Shown here: one piece after another, positions 11,019 through 22,758 of the stretch
How positions within the stretch are numbered: the first letter of the stretch is position 1
Layout: every line of letters starts with the position of its first letter
Source: Microplitis mediator
Taxonomy: Eukaryota > Arthropoda > Insecta > Hymenoptera > Braconidae
Assembly (NCBI RefSeq): GCF_029852145.1
Contig: NC_079969.1
Coordinates: 23,676,459 to 23,740,458 of the forward strand
Length of the DNA: 64,000 bases
Reading direction: 5' to 3'
Position numbers and translations under genes: made by a program
Notes under the pieces: model-generated
The model's database searches: none
What the model saw: the letters and a program-made list of their open reading frames with translations, nothing else
What the model was told of the DNA's origin: nothing

Positions 11019-11299
11019 TACACAGAAAAAATAGGCGCTGCAACAGAATGCAGTCCTGTGGAAGCAACAGGACAAAATTCTTTTGCAGCAACAGGATTTT
11101 CTCTGTGAAATCAATAGGATAAGGAACAATTTTCATGTACCAATTTTTTTTTGTCAGTATAGGAAAATTCCATTTGAAAAAAAAATTAAAATTCTGGGTG
11201 TGTCCTGTTGCTGTAACATGAAAATTCTGCTGCTGCAACAGTATTTTGTCCTGTTGTTTCCCAAGGATGTCCTGTTGCAGCGCCTATTTTTTCCGTGTA
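11019..11299. mobile_element. MITE with CAACAGGA repeats
   Basis: The termini are TACACAGAAAAAATAGGCGC and the inverse GCGCCTATTTTTTCCGTGTA, followed inward by CTGCAACAG and its complement. The interior holds several CAACAGGA / TCCTGTTG motifs in both orientations. The ends include TA, which may be the target duplication. Two overlapping frames on opposite strands (10924-11238, 11083-11313) arise from this self-complementary DNA and are not genes. Confidence 0.85.
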
Positions 11300-12010
11300 G
11301 TTTCCAACATTAAGATGGACATACTCTTAATATTTGAGAATCATCTGCTTCAATTTAATACTCGACATGAAATTTCAATGAATTTATTTTTCAGAAAGCC
11401 AAACTTCGAATCGGTCAAATGCCTGTAGAATATGTGAATTTTTCTTTAAAAAATAGGGAGACCTGAGCGATCCTAAAGTGTTCTACTATGGTCATCCTAA
11501 AATATAAATTTACTATTATAAATCTATATTAATAGGATAACATGGCGTTTAAAAATAGAGAATAATAGATCTCCGAGGTATGTATTATCCGTGAGGGTGG
11601 AAGTACAGAAGACAGGTGTCATAGATTGGTTCTATTCGAATAGGGACACAAGAGTCACAAGAGTACTACACACACAGGATGTATAGTAGTGGGATTGTGT
11701 ATATCTATTGAGATGAACAAGAGAGTAGACAACGAGTAGACGAGAACTATATAGCTCGGTATACATATAAAGAGGGGTTTCGACATTTTAGGCAATAGTA
11801 TTGCACGATATAATCCCACTTAGCACCCCGCAGTGGCGGCCGCTTGTGGGTGTGTTGTGACACTAGAGGGAACAAATAAACAAGGGCAAAACTACTCTCA
11901 GTCTCTCCTAACAATTGACCAATTTTTATCGTAAACTACCATTTAATTGCCCTCTTAACGATAGCGAATCAATCAGTCGAATTAAATATTCAATTTTAAA
12001 ATTAGACTGT
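11300..12010. other. Unique intergenic DNA
   Basis: Moderately complex sequence at 11570-11900 with no convincing frame. Positions 11810-11870 are locally GC-richer (GCACCCCGCAGTGGCGGCCG). No RNA gene is recognised. Confidence 0.45.
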
Positions 12011-12690
12011 TTTTTAACTTCCCGCTAAGAAAATCGACGATTTTCGAAAAATTGGGAAGTTATTGTTTTCACCCCGATTTGCGAAAATCGAAATTTCATC
12101 AGATATCGACGTTTTGAGGTCCTAGGAAGCTATTCTGAATATTTTCAGAATGATGTCCGAGTGTCTGTATGTATGCATGTGCGTGTGTGTGTGTGTATGT
12201 GTGTATGTATGTGTGTGACCGGTCTATAACTTTTCAACTAATGAACCGATTTGGATGGTTAAGGCGGCAATCGAAAGAGCTTGTTGGCCATCAACTTTTC
12301 TGAAAATTTCAGATCATTTGATCGAGTAGACTTGAAAATATTGTCGAATTACGAAAAAAAAAATTATTTTTTTTTATAGTTTTTTATCGATTTCTCAGAA
12401 ACGACTTATACGATCAACTTCAAAATCTATTCAGCTCTAGATCTAAATGAAATACGTCAATTGCCGCCTCAACCATCAAAATCGGTTAATTCGTTCGTGA
12501 GATATCGTGGGAGAAAGAAATGCTAAAAAACGGTTTTTTCGAAAACAATGGTATACAAAAGTATTTTCGAGCTTGAAGAGCTCGGAAATGTATCTACAAC
12601 AATGTTTTCTAGCTCCTTGAGCTTAAGGAGCTCGAAAACAGCGGGAAGTTTTGGGGCTGGCCCGCAGGGTCAACCGATAGACAGATTTTT
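12011..12690 (+). mobile_element. AACTTCCCGCT-family element, full-length copy
   Basis: It starts TTTTAACTTCCCGCTAAGAA and ends with GGGTCAACCGATAGACAG, matching 8158-8960 inverted. It carries a TG/TATG microsatellite at about 12178-12217, the AACCGATTTGGATGGTTAAG block, and the CGAGCTTGAAGAGCTCG hairpin near the right end. No ORF is present. Confidence 0.82.
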
Positions 12691-13240
12691 ATTTAATTTT
12701 AATCAACAAAAATATATAGATTAGTGAGATATGATTAATTTGAGTTTATAAATGTATAGCTATATATAGAAAAAAATTTAAACCGTCATATATAACGATG
12801 ATCAACGAACTGACCGGTCGTTGAGTCCGTTCGTGACCTCTTGCCCTCGGCCTAAGCAATGTCGGGGTCCTGGGACTGTGCGCATCCCGATTCGGATGGG
12901 GAATCACACATCATATATATATATATATGTAGATATATAGTACATATTATATATAGAATTTGATATATGGATATATATTTATAGTGGCACCTATCCCGTA
13001 ACGTGAAACACGTTACACACGTTTTAATAGCAAACTCGTGTGATGCTTTTGATAATAAAAATTCAAAATTCAAGTTTCATCCAGAACTGGGTTTGATACA
13101 CAACCCATCGGTTTTCAATGCATACCTATACTGGGACGTCCCGCGCGGAGGAACGAGTTTACATCAAGACTTGTTGTGATGTGTATTACGATTTCCGTGC
13201 CCGGTAGCCGGTATAGGTTCTTGTGTAGACGAGAAAAAGA
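12691..13240. other. Complex island with no gene recognised
   Basis: Positions 12790-12905 and 13085-13225 are GC-richer and unique in the window, separated by TA-rich simple sequence at 12910-12985. The - strand frame 12852-13073 is short and crosses the simple repeat. Conserved regulatory DNA or a UTR is possible. Confidence 0.4.
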
Positions 13241-15753
13241 AATATTGTAGAAAAGAAAAAAGATCGACGATTACTTGGACCAACGAACTTTTTATTTGAA
13301 ATGAGAATGAATCTTTGACATTTTTTTTTATCTTTTTCATTTGGGAGGTACCGGTACAGGACCGTTACAACTCTCAGAAGCAAAGTTACCTACCACATTT
13401 TGTAGATACAAAATAGTTATAGTTTAAGTAATTAAGATATCGAGGATTTTTTTTTTTTAATTATTTAATGCGTTTTAGAAGCACATTTTATCTATTTTGT
13501 TATAATTGTATTGAGGTTAATGAGATCTAAATGTTTTTGATTGATTTTTAGAAATATCTAAGAAGATATTTATTGAGATTGCATTGAACAGGTTTTTGGT
13601 TTTAAATACTTTGTGGATTTTGATTTTTGAAATAAAGGACGTGGACAAATAGCTTCCAAAAAATTTTTCATTATAAAAAATATTTTTTACTTTTTCATCC
13701 ACGTAATTATTAACAAGCGTAAAGGATCCAAAATAACGAATTTAGTGGTTAATCATAAACGAAAGCTTAAATGTATCTCTAGTGGAGTTCAAATTATCCT
13801 GAGGGCCAAATACTTTGTACGTCAAAAAATTTATTAATTGAACGAAATTAGAATAATTATCATTAACTCAAAATTTTGTGTGACTATTTTGTATTCCCCT
13901 CGATAATTGATTTAAATTTAAGTATTAATTATTACAATTAATTTTTTTATTCGAATTTAAAGACTGAGATTATTCACTTTTTTCAAATTTTTGAAATATA
14001 CATCGAAAGAGTATTGAACTTCAGCTTTAAATTTGTACGAAAAATATGGAAACAAAATTATAGTTGTAGAAGCAAGCGGGGTAAAATGAAACTGATAAAT
14101 GTCTAGATTTTTGAAGTCAAGTACAAAGTGATATTTCCTTTATATATTATTTTGTACAAAATATAACTTTTAATTGTTCAAACAGTCATTTTAATCCAAT
14201 CACTCCAGTCTCTTTCTTTGTTTAATTTCTATTTCTTCAATTTTTATTGTCGTATTAAAAAAAAAAAATACTATAACTAATTTCAAAATATATCGATTAT
14301 ACACAGAGATCATTTTTTGCCAAAATTTACCCTGCAATTTAGAGTACAAACCTGGGCCAAAAATAAAAGAAGTACGGAAACAATAAAAGTTAGTACCCTT
14401 CGTTTTATTTTTTACTAGTTATTAGTTAAAAATTACTTTAAATTGAGAATTTGTTACTCAAAAAATTATTCTAAAAAAATCCGTGACTAAAGAAATCGAA
14501 TAGATGCAGTTTAAAGTTTAATAAACTTCCGTGACAAACGATTTTTTATGAAGGGAAGAAAGTAAAATTAAAATTACTCGAAAGTAAACAGCTGTTCTCA
14601 TTGGCCCGTGCCTCTGTGCAGATGTCCACTTTGGTATAAATTCTTACGGTCACGTTCTAACCATCTAACCTCTGTGAGAACAAATCCTGCACCAGCTCCT
14701 ACTGTGTATAAAACCAAAGTATGTTTCTACTAGTTTCCACTAGCCCCTTCTATTCCTTCCACCTTCGGATCCATATACTTTCCAGTAGCCATGTACAACA
14801 TATATATGGTCTCACCCGTCTCTTTCCTCATCATCCCTTAAATAATTTTTTCCTTCCCTCTTCTCTATATCTTTGTCCGTAAGGATGTTGAACGTCAAGT
14901 TTCCGAGCTCTGTACATACTCGGACACCGAAGGGGAACGGGACATTAATTATCTCGAAAAAGCAGAAGACCGTCATTTTGGATTATCCGAAATTTAATAT
15001 AGCCAACAAAGAAAGCATACTATACTATATATATACACATATATATTCCAGTCACTCTTTTATATGCACAGTAAACCTTTTCGATGTACAAAACAAACGA
15101 TCGACCTAACAACCGTATTAGCAAATTTTTTTTTGTCGTTATATTGTGACATCACATACCTGCTTCATATATTTTAAATTTATTAAATATATAAAATTAT
15201 TTATTTAAACTTTTATTGTATTGACACAAATATTTATTGTAAGTAATAATAAAATAAAGTGCATTGAAGGTTTGATATATCGATGAACATTATAAGACGT
15301 GTTGTAATTTATTTTAGAGTGCTCGAGTGCATTAAGTGCGATAATAAAGTCGTATCAATAAGATTAATGGAAAGAGGCATATATTTATATTAATAAAAAA
15401 AATAACGGTCGGAAGAATTAAAAATAATAGATGTTAAGGCTGCTGGTAAATGAGATGAATGGAGACAGTTGCTCTGGCACTGATTAACATACGACAAGTC
15501 AACGGGCTATCTACCTTCAGGCAATACTGTAATAAGCCGTAGGAATAATAAGTCTGAATTATCGTTATCAATTTTTTTGGTGATGAACTTTATTTATTAT
15601 TAATAAAAAGTTTGATCTTGTTATAAAAATAATATAGATATTTATTTAATGGAGAAAATGATCTGAATAAAATGGGGCCTCGTCAATAGGTTACTATTAA
15701 CCTATATATATTTTTATGTGAAATTATTGCACTGAAAAAAAAAGTAAAAAAAT
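13241..15753. other. Long AT-rich spacer, weak frames only
   Basis: Mostly AT-rich unique sequence. A complex block at 14590-15000 contains an open frame (from the ATG at 14884, starts MLNVKFPSSVHT) that runs into TA-rich DNA and shows no domain. No splice-consistent gene model is visible. Confidence 0.45.
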
Positions 15754-15948
15754 TTTGATACTGAAGTGAGCCGACGTCTAATAGTTTTTGGATTTTTTTT
15801 AAAACGATAAAGTGCAAAAAAAAATAGTTTGAAAAATTGCAACTATAGTTTTTTTAATTTTTTACATGTGTATATTTTTAGTTTTTTTTTTTTTGCAATT
15901 GATTTTTTGAAAAAAAATTTTTAATTGTCTGTTAACTTTAGGGTCATC
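15754..15948. mobile_element. GAAGTTAGCAGAC-family MITE
   Basis: The left terminus TGATACTGAAGTGAGCCGAC pairs with the right terminus GTCTGTTAACTTTAGGGTCA. The interior is T-rich with the shared phrase AAAAATTGCA. Size (about 195 bp) and ends match the copies at 37140, 38032 and 39394. Confidence 0.75.
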
Positions 15949-15998
15949 AAAAATTGAAGCGTATTAGCAACCCGTACGAAATAAGTATACATCCGTAT

Positions 15999-16072
15999 AT
16001 ATCTGGGTAAATTGCATATATGAGACATATATTCAATTTTGCCCGGATATATACTTTTTTCGTATGAGATCA
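15999..16072. repeat. Short dispersed repeat shared with 4.34 kb
   Basis: GTATATATCTGGG, ATATGAGACATATAT, GCCCGGATATA and TTTTTTCGTATGAGAT occur in the same order as at 4343-4436. Boundaries are not defined. Confidence 0.5.
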
Positions 16073-16555
16073 GTTACTAATAACAAAGTAATTGCTAAAG
16101 AAAAAAATGTGAAATAGCAATTACACCATAATTTCTAAGCAGTAGGAGGGGGGGGGGCAAACGGGCCTTCTAAAATTATTTATTTAAATTATGGGGAAAA
16201 TGGATCCTCTGTCTTTTTTCCCCGGTGATAAATTTGATTTTAACAAAAAAGTTTTTTTAATCCGGAACAAAAATATGAGTTAATTAAAATATTATTTTCA
16301 TTGATTTTAATGGAAAATTAATTTGTAAACTTTGAAATAAAAAAAACTAAGAATGCTGTAGCACTTTCTCAAAATAAATTTAACAAATTTAAATCGTTTG
16401 TCAAAATTTAATTTTTATTTTTTATTCGGCTGTACATAAAAAATTTTTTGTTGCTAATCTCGTCAATATATATAACGATTAGTTTAAAATATAAATATGT
16501 ATTTATATTAAATGAAAAAAAAAAAAATTAATTTAAAAGTTGGCCATCAATTAGC
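16073..16555. other. AT-rich DNA with one possible GGGGAGGG terminus
   Basis: GGAGGGGGGGGGGCAAACGGG at about 16144-16164 resembles the terminus of the GGGGAGGG family, but no inverted partner was found nearby. The rest is AT-rich without a gene. Confidence 0.4.
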
Positions 16556-17000
16556 TCAGATGCGTTATAATTAAACGGATGGTGTAGTAAAGGATCGGAA
16601 TGGGAGAGGTGGAGCGAAAATCCAGAATGTCTAGATGTTTCCAACAATTCCCCAGTGGCAATTAATCAAGACCGAGTAGAGTAGTCCATGCTACCCACTA
16701 CGGTAATTCGTCACGAGGCTCATGAGGAATCGCCCTGTGTTCGTCTACATCTGAATCCACTGCTTAAACCTGTAGTCCACTGATTTATTTATCTTTATAT
16801 ATTATACTACATATACATCATATGTCTTATGTACTTGTAGAGTATAGACAGAAAACATGATTCCAGGTGATTCGATTGTCCCGTTAACGGATCCTGAAAC
16901 ATCGCACAGTGGAAACTAGACCGGTAATCCTGTCAAGACTGGACCCTATACACTGCCCACTGGTCAACTGTCCTCGCATGACAAGTTGCAACAGTATGTT
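16556..17000. other. Complex island, function unknown
   Basis: Non-repetitive, moderately GC-rich sequence with no long frame on either strand. It is a candidate for conserved non-coding DNA, and this is inference only. Confidence 0.35.
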
Positions 17001-17304
17001 TAAGTGAAACCAGTTTTATTTTACTTCCATTTTTTTTTACCACAACTTCACTTTTCTTGTTTTTTAAACTTCCGTACGTCGGGTACCTGTTTTAACACGA
17101 TGTTTAACTTCTTAATCAAGATCATTATTTTTAAAGCAAAACATGTATGATAATTGCGTATGGACAAATTATGAAATTTGAGTAAATATATCATTTAAAA
17201 CTATCTATTATTTTTTTTTATGTTAGTTATTACTGACTACTTTTTATTTGTTGAGATTTAAATTTGTTCATTTTCTTTAACAAATTATTTTTTCATTGCT
17301 GAGT
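17001..17304. other. AT-rich spacer
   Basis: No feature is seen. Confidence 0.6.
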
Positions 17305-17842
17305 TACACGGTAAGAAATATTTTGCGGATTCACTATACCAGTAAGGGCTCGAAAGCCATACTGTATGGTATCGAAGATTTTTATAGGTTGTAAAATTGT
17401 ATGCATAGATGATTCAACCATTGCGGGAATAGTAACACTGGCAATAGTTGTCGCGGACGCCGTAATGTCAGTATGGCCGTCAGGCCCATACTGCATTGCC
17501 GTATCCACATTGCTTCTGACCAATAAACCTAGTCTAACGACATCTATATAGTTTTGGTGGTAATACGACAGTATATATTGATTGACACGCCAGAAATTAT
17601 GGCGGGAAAAACTAGTAGCATTGTGCCCTCGGCATTGTAAAATGGGTCTCAGGGCCATGCCGTTTTGCCACGCCTGCTATGCATACGTGTGAGCAATACA
17701 ATAGCTCCAGTACTATACAGTATAGTAAATAACGCCATACTTCTGGGACTCGTTACAATACTGTTTTGGAATATTTCACATACTATTTTAGTATCTGTCT
17801 TGAGACCATACCAGCATAGTATAGAATGTCATACATTTCTTA
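17305..17842 (-). mobile_element. ACACGGTAAGAAAT-family element, right-end truncated copy
   Basis: The left terminus TACACGGTAAGAAAT is intact. The right end reads CATTTCTTA and then diverges, so the last few bases are lost compared with 41605-42149. The two copies are in opposite orientation and align across their length. The frames 17293-17658 (-), 17366-17551 (+) and 17665-17874 (+) lie inside this repeat. They have no transposase motif and should not be read as genes. Confidence 0.82.
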
Positions 17843-17921
17843 AGCAGATCAATTCTGGAATGAATTCGGAGTAAATACGGAACGAATAATTTTTTATTTT
17901 AAATTAGAGAATACACGGAAA

Positions 17922-18241
17922 TACACGGAAAAAAATGAATGGCAATAATTGTAGTTCAACTTCTAATTATTTATGTTATGTTCAATAACTAATGTCGTTT
18001 CAATCAGTAAAATTATGATTTTAATGTTTAAACTGCTGTAATTAACAGTTAACCGTTGAAATGTACGGCTTGACTATTTAAAATTACTACTTAAACCTTA
18101 AAAAACTACAAGACACTTGTCAAAAAAATGCATCTGTTATTAATTTCTTACGTTCTACTTCATAATATTTGTTGAGATTCGGTCTAGGTTCGCTGTTGAC
18201 GAGAATCTCAGTAATATTTACTAATATTTTTTTTCCGTGTA
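17922..18241. mobile_element. MITE with TACACGGAAAAAAA ends
   Basis: The left end TACACGGAAAAAAATGAATG pairs with the right end AATATTTTTTTTCCGTGTA. A second ATACACGGA copy directly precedes the left end. Length is about 320 bp and there is no ORF. The terminal motif is shared with the elements at 32274 and 50131, whose interiors differ. Confidence 0.7.
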
Positions 18242-18281
18242 TGAGTTTAATTAAAGAGTCAGAGTTTATTTAATATTTAAA

Positions 18282-18425
18282 CTCCAGCGTGAATATGGAT
18301 TAAAATAAAATTCACATCATTCCGAAATTACTCCGCTAAAAAAACTCCTTATTTACTCCGTATACGAAGTATTTTTTTTTAAACTCCGGTACTTCGAGTA
18401 ACGGATTTGGATTGAAATAAAATAT
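18282..18425. mobile_element. Fragment of the 7993-9738 outer family
   Basis: Phrases such as TCATTCCGAAATTACT, TTTACTCCGTAT and AACTCCGGTACTTCGAG match the right arm of the outer element at 9570-9720. No inverted partner is present, so it is a solo end. Confidence 0.6.
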
Positions 18426-19770
18426 TAGAATAAAAGATATTATAATCGTAATAATTTTTTTCTGAATATATTCATATATATGTATAATGTATAGAGAATG
18501 AAATAATATCTTCGAACGGTAGAGAATGAAGCAGATATTCTCATTGAGAGAGTGTGAATTGGCAATTCCGTGGGCACTTAACCGCAGGACCAATCCGCGA
18601 CGTCGTTGATTAGTAATATTGTGTAGGTCTGATGAACTACCACTACTACTACTAATAGATTAAACTACTACTTGAACAATTACATATATAGCACAACTAC
18701 AAGCATAACAACAAGTGAGGGAGGTCCAAGTTACAAGTAGCACTGAGTCGTCGGATAGACGAGTGTGATGAGTCTGTAACCTCGTTAGAACGCCGCAGGG
18801 CAATGACTATACCATCCCTCAAGTATTCTATTGTCAAGCTACACACCACTATCCATTCTATATAACACACTTCTATACTTATATACACTTGATACTGCTG
18901 TATAATGCAACTAGCATTGTTGTAAGGTTCAAGACAGGCTGATTCGACCACCCTGTTCTTGTTCAGCAGTAGACCAAAACCACCATCGCACACCGTGATA
19001 TCCCAATGTCATTGAATTAATAACAGCCACCTTCCGTTTCAACATCACCCCCATTTCGTTCACTAGTTTTCGAAACATATACACAAAACCAATCCACTAC
19101 CACTCTTCTGCCAGTATACCTATCGTGCTTTTGACCTATCATGAGTCGCGACAGAGATGGAAAATAGCCATCTAAATAAGTTTCAAACTGTGCAAGAACT
19201 TTGATTAGTTGGGAGTATCAACGATTTTGAGTACGTTTGATTAATTTCCCTCTCAGGGAATAAGTAAAAAGAAAAGTCAAGTACAGGGGAGATTAAAATG
19301 ATAAGAGATACGATTTTTGAGACGAAGAATTTTTTTTTCTTTTCATTTAAATTTTTAGAAATGGATAGGACAAGTGGGTCAGCCTGTAAAATGTTATGAT
19401 TATTTTTTGTTGAATTTAAATGAAACGACCAGAGTTTATTTTATTTTATTGAAGGAATCACGGCTTTACTGGTCTGATTTATTGACTTTTCAGATTATAT
19501 TCATCGTATTAATAATTACATGTGGACTAAAAATATTAGTACGCACTGTAATATAATTATGATTATTTTATTGAATACTAGAAAAACCTGATTGTGAGGT
19601 AAAATGGGCCAGGATTATAAAAAAAAGGCCATTCGGCATTCGAAATGGAAGTAGATTTCTCACTTCAATCAAACCGTGAATATTAAAATTACAAGTATTC
19701 TGGTGTCATCTAGCTATCTAAGGAAGATAGTCTTGCTCTTTTTACATAACAATGATAGATGATGTACCCA
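18426..19770. other. Unique intergenic DNA, weak frames only
   Basis: Positions 18690-19150 are fairly complex. The - strand frame 18697-18993 is open for 98 codons, but it has no ATG in frame (it starts at GTG), no domain and crosses a TATA-rich tract. It is not called as a gene. The remainder is AT-rich. Confidence 0.45.
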
Positions 19771-19779
19771 TTACAACGT

Positions 19780-20310
19780 TATTTAGAAAAAAATAACACA
19801 GAAAACCGGATTTTTCATTCATTGGAAAATTTCAAATTGCCACCATTTCTAGAATGCTCAACCGATTTTTATAAATTTTCAACTCGATCAAGATAATTAC
19901 CTAAAGAATAACTTTATGTAATTTAGTAATCGATCATAAAAATTTTCAAAGATATAAACAATGGCGTTATCACCATAACACATCAGTCAATTATGTGACT
20001 CTGAACCCTTATTAAAAGTGGAACAATTATCGTAAAACAAAAATAAAAAAAGGAAAATATAGCTTTTTTTATCGGCTATCAAGTTCTTTTTACGTAATAA
20101 GGATAGATATACTGGTTAAAAAGTTATTTTCGAAAAAAGCCGAAAAAGTAGGATTTTTCGTTATTTTTGGAATTTCAAATGTCTACCATTTCTAAACTAG
20201 TTGACCGATTTTGCTCATCTTCGAACTTGACCGTGATAATCGTTCATAGAATAAGTGTGCCAAGTTTCATTGAAATCCGTTAAAAATTGTGGCCACTATC
20301 GTCACAACAA
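19780..20310. repeat. Degenerate repeat with two related halves
   Basis: Two related blocks follow each other. The first (about 19808-19960) has GGATTTTTCATT, CACCATTTCTAGAAT and CAACCGATTTTTATAAATTTT. The second (about 20150-20290) has GGATTTTTCGTT, TACCATTTCTAAACTA and GACCGATTTTGCTCATCTT. This indicates an old tandem duplication inside a dispersed repeat. No ORF is present. Confidence 0.5.
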
Positions 20311-20316
20311 GGCGCG

Positions 20317-20348
20317 TTATATTAGATATATATATATATCTAATATAA
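20317..20348. repeat. Perfect 32-bp palindrome
   Basis: The sequence TTATATTAGATATATA is followed directly by its exact reverse complement. It has no spacer and is all A/T except the two G/C positions. It could extrude as a cruciform, and may also be the end of a TA-targeting insertion. Confidence 0.85.
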
Positions 20349-21829
20349 TAAACTTTTGAACCAATGGTATTTTTGGAACCTACTCGATGAATTATGATAG
20401 ATTATGACAAAATTCTTTGAAAATTCCACCATGATGACAAATGCAAAAGATAGATTTCTATGAAATCTACTAAAAATTTTTAATTGGCTGGAAGACTGAT
20501 CAACGTGCCCCATTTTTTTTACAAATGATATCTGAATATTTTTTAACCCAAAAACAATTTAAGTTTTGTCTCGAGTCGTGTCTCATTTTGTCGCGACTTC
20601 CCCTAATTTTGTTAATTACTTGCTGATTGATTAATTTAATTATCATGGGTAATTACAAAAATTCAAGTAAAAATTTCTTAAAATAGTAGCCCATTTTGCC
20701 TCAGATAATTTAGATACAAATGTATGTCTCATTTTACCCCGGTATTTTTTCTACTGTAGCAAAACTTAAACCTGATTTTTCAAGTTCAATTTAGAAATAA
20801 AAAAATTAAAAAGCTCGACTGTGGGGGAGGGGATGGAAAGGGAGAGAAAGAGAAAGAAATGATGAATTTTGTGGTGTGGCAATTTCAAGGGTTGCGATTG
20901 CTGTCGTCTGTATATACTTTAGGGCGGTTGTTATACACGCAAGGAAACGGAGAATGGGGGAGAGGTGAGTGTAGGGGTGGGTCACGACAATACTCTAATC
21001 AAATGTCATGAATCAGCGCCATTATGCGCATCTGCGGTATGAATTTGTAAATATGCCTTGCGGCACTTGGCCAATGTCGAATAATGTCGCGACTACTCTA
21101 CACCACCAGCAGAACATTTTTTTTTTAACTCCAGGGGTCACAAGTTCATCATACTTTTCAGCTCTTGTCGACACTCACTAGCTTATTTAATAGCATTATA
21201 TACTTTTTCTTTTATCTTCCATAGTTTTTACTCTCAATCACTAATCTTAATTTTTTTTTTCAATGATACATATATATAATTACATATTTATTTATGACTT
21301 AATACTCGTTGATGACGTGATATTTTTTAAGAGTAAAAACTCACTTTTTTAATGGTTAGATTTAAAAACATAGCTCTTCATATGTATGATAGATAACCCG
21401 GTTGTCAAGGACATGTGATTATGTCTCAAGACAGCGATAATAAAATTCTTAAATGGTTGAAAAAATACAAAAAATTTGTATACAGATTTTATATTAATTT
21501 ATATATTTATATATTTCGTAATTTTCGGATAAATAAAATTTTAATCTTTAATAATTATGATAAAATTATATCCTTGTTTTTGTAAAATGTTAAAATTATA
21601 ATTAAATTTTATTATTGCAGAAAAACATGAAAAAAAAAAAAAAAATTCGAAACAAATAATTTAATTATCAATAATAAAATAAATGTTAATTAAAAAATTT
21701 TTTTAAATTAACCGATTAATCGAAACGCGTTACCGCTAGTAGGAATAATCTTGTACCATAAAGACTCATAGCGCCATCATAATCATAATCATGATCATGG
21801 TCATGGTATATATATACATATATATATCT
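20349..21829. other. Intergenic DNA, no gene seen
   Basis: AT-rich with a purine-rich tract at 20824-20862 and a moderately complex part at 20880-21120. Phrases such as CTCATTTTACCCCGG near 20730 hint at decayed GGGGAGGG-family remnants. No frame is worth calling. Confidence 0.45.
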
Positions 21830-22030
21830 AACAGTTCTGGTTTTTAGACAGTAGGACCGTGAGTACCCGTTATGTTCCCGCTTTGTGGTCGCATGCTCTT
21901 TTGATCTACCCCATAATTAATCCACCGAGGTAACCGGAGATGCGTATGGGCTTACAGGGAACCATCGGGAGCTATACATGCATTCATCGAGGACGATACT
22001 CCAACCCTGCACACTATACTCATTGAAAGG
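21770..22030. other. CAT-rich repeat followed by a complex island
   Basis: Positions 21776-21806 are a CATAAT/CATGGT-type short tandem array. The block 21840-22015 is GC-richer and unique in the window, with no long frame. A regulatory or UTR role is possible but unproven. Confidence 0.4.
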
Positions 22031-22324
22031 GTATCGGATGAAAAATAAAACGAGCGAGAATGAGAAAGTTTAAAAAAAAAAATAGCGAACCCGCCGCTGA
22101 TTAACATTTTAATCAGCCCGAGTCACGTGCCCTATTCTCTCTTTCTCTTTTCTTTATACTTATTCTCTTTCATTGGCAACTTCATTTGTGGTTATATGCT
22201 GAATCTCGATGATAACAATCCGTAATACCCGATATGAGAATACGTCAGCAGTTACAATTCCGAGTCATATACACGTTCCTCTGTATTCGTTTTCCACTAG
22301 CTAATTTTTATAATATTATATATA

Positions 22325-22404
22325 TTTTCATTTTAATGTCAAGCTCTTGAAAAAAAGTAGTTTTCTAATAAATTTCAAGAGCTTGACATTAAAATGAAAA
22401 TAAC
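22325..22404. repeat. Perfect long hairpin, about 30-bp arms
   Basis: TTCATTTTAATGTCAAGCTC plus flanking bases at 22327 onward is exactly repeated in inverted form ending near 22402, with a loop of about 25 bp. The right arm leads straight into the repeat shared with 56.5 kb, so the left arm is likely an inverted duplication of that repeat's end. Confidence 0.85.
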
Positions 22405-22640
22405 TGGAAAACAATGCGGAATTTGAAAAAACTTTACTGATAATAATTTGTAGAGAATAAAATTGTCTATAAAAAAGGTTCTGTGGTGTTTTGTCATAAG
22501 TCTGATAGTTTCGCTGGAAAAGTAAAAAGATCTCGAAATTTACTGTAAATTTGACTTCAAGCTCCAATAACTTTTGAGCAGATGGATTTTTTGAAAAACG
22601 ATAAGACACTTTTTTTGTAGAGCATTCAAATCCTTACAGT
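22380..22640 (+). repeat. Dispersed repeat shared with 56.5 kb (opposite orientation)
   Basis: Phrases AAAATGAAAATAACTGGAAA, AAAATTGTCTATAAAAAAGG, AAGTCTGATAGTTT and GGAAAAGTAAAAAGATCT also occur, inverted and in order, at 56510-56760. The - strand frame 22328-22609 is a by-product of this repeat and shows no known domain. Confidence 0.78.
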
Positions 22641-22758
22641 TTATGCCTACAGATTTTTGCTTCGACCCATCGTATTCTTATATCTAAATATAACTTTTGA
22701 ACCTGTTCCCGAGAAAAAAAAATTGTTTTTTTTTTAAACACCCTAATATGTGTATATG

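Noticed and set aside
17293..17874. Open frames of 60-121 codons on both strands
   Set aside because: They lie in the ACACGGTAAGAAAT repeat and recur in altered form at 41.6 kb; no transposase motif is visible.
18697..18993. 98-codon minus-strand frame
   Set aside because: No ATG in frame, no domain, and it crosses a TATA-rich tract.
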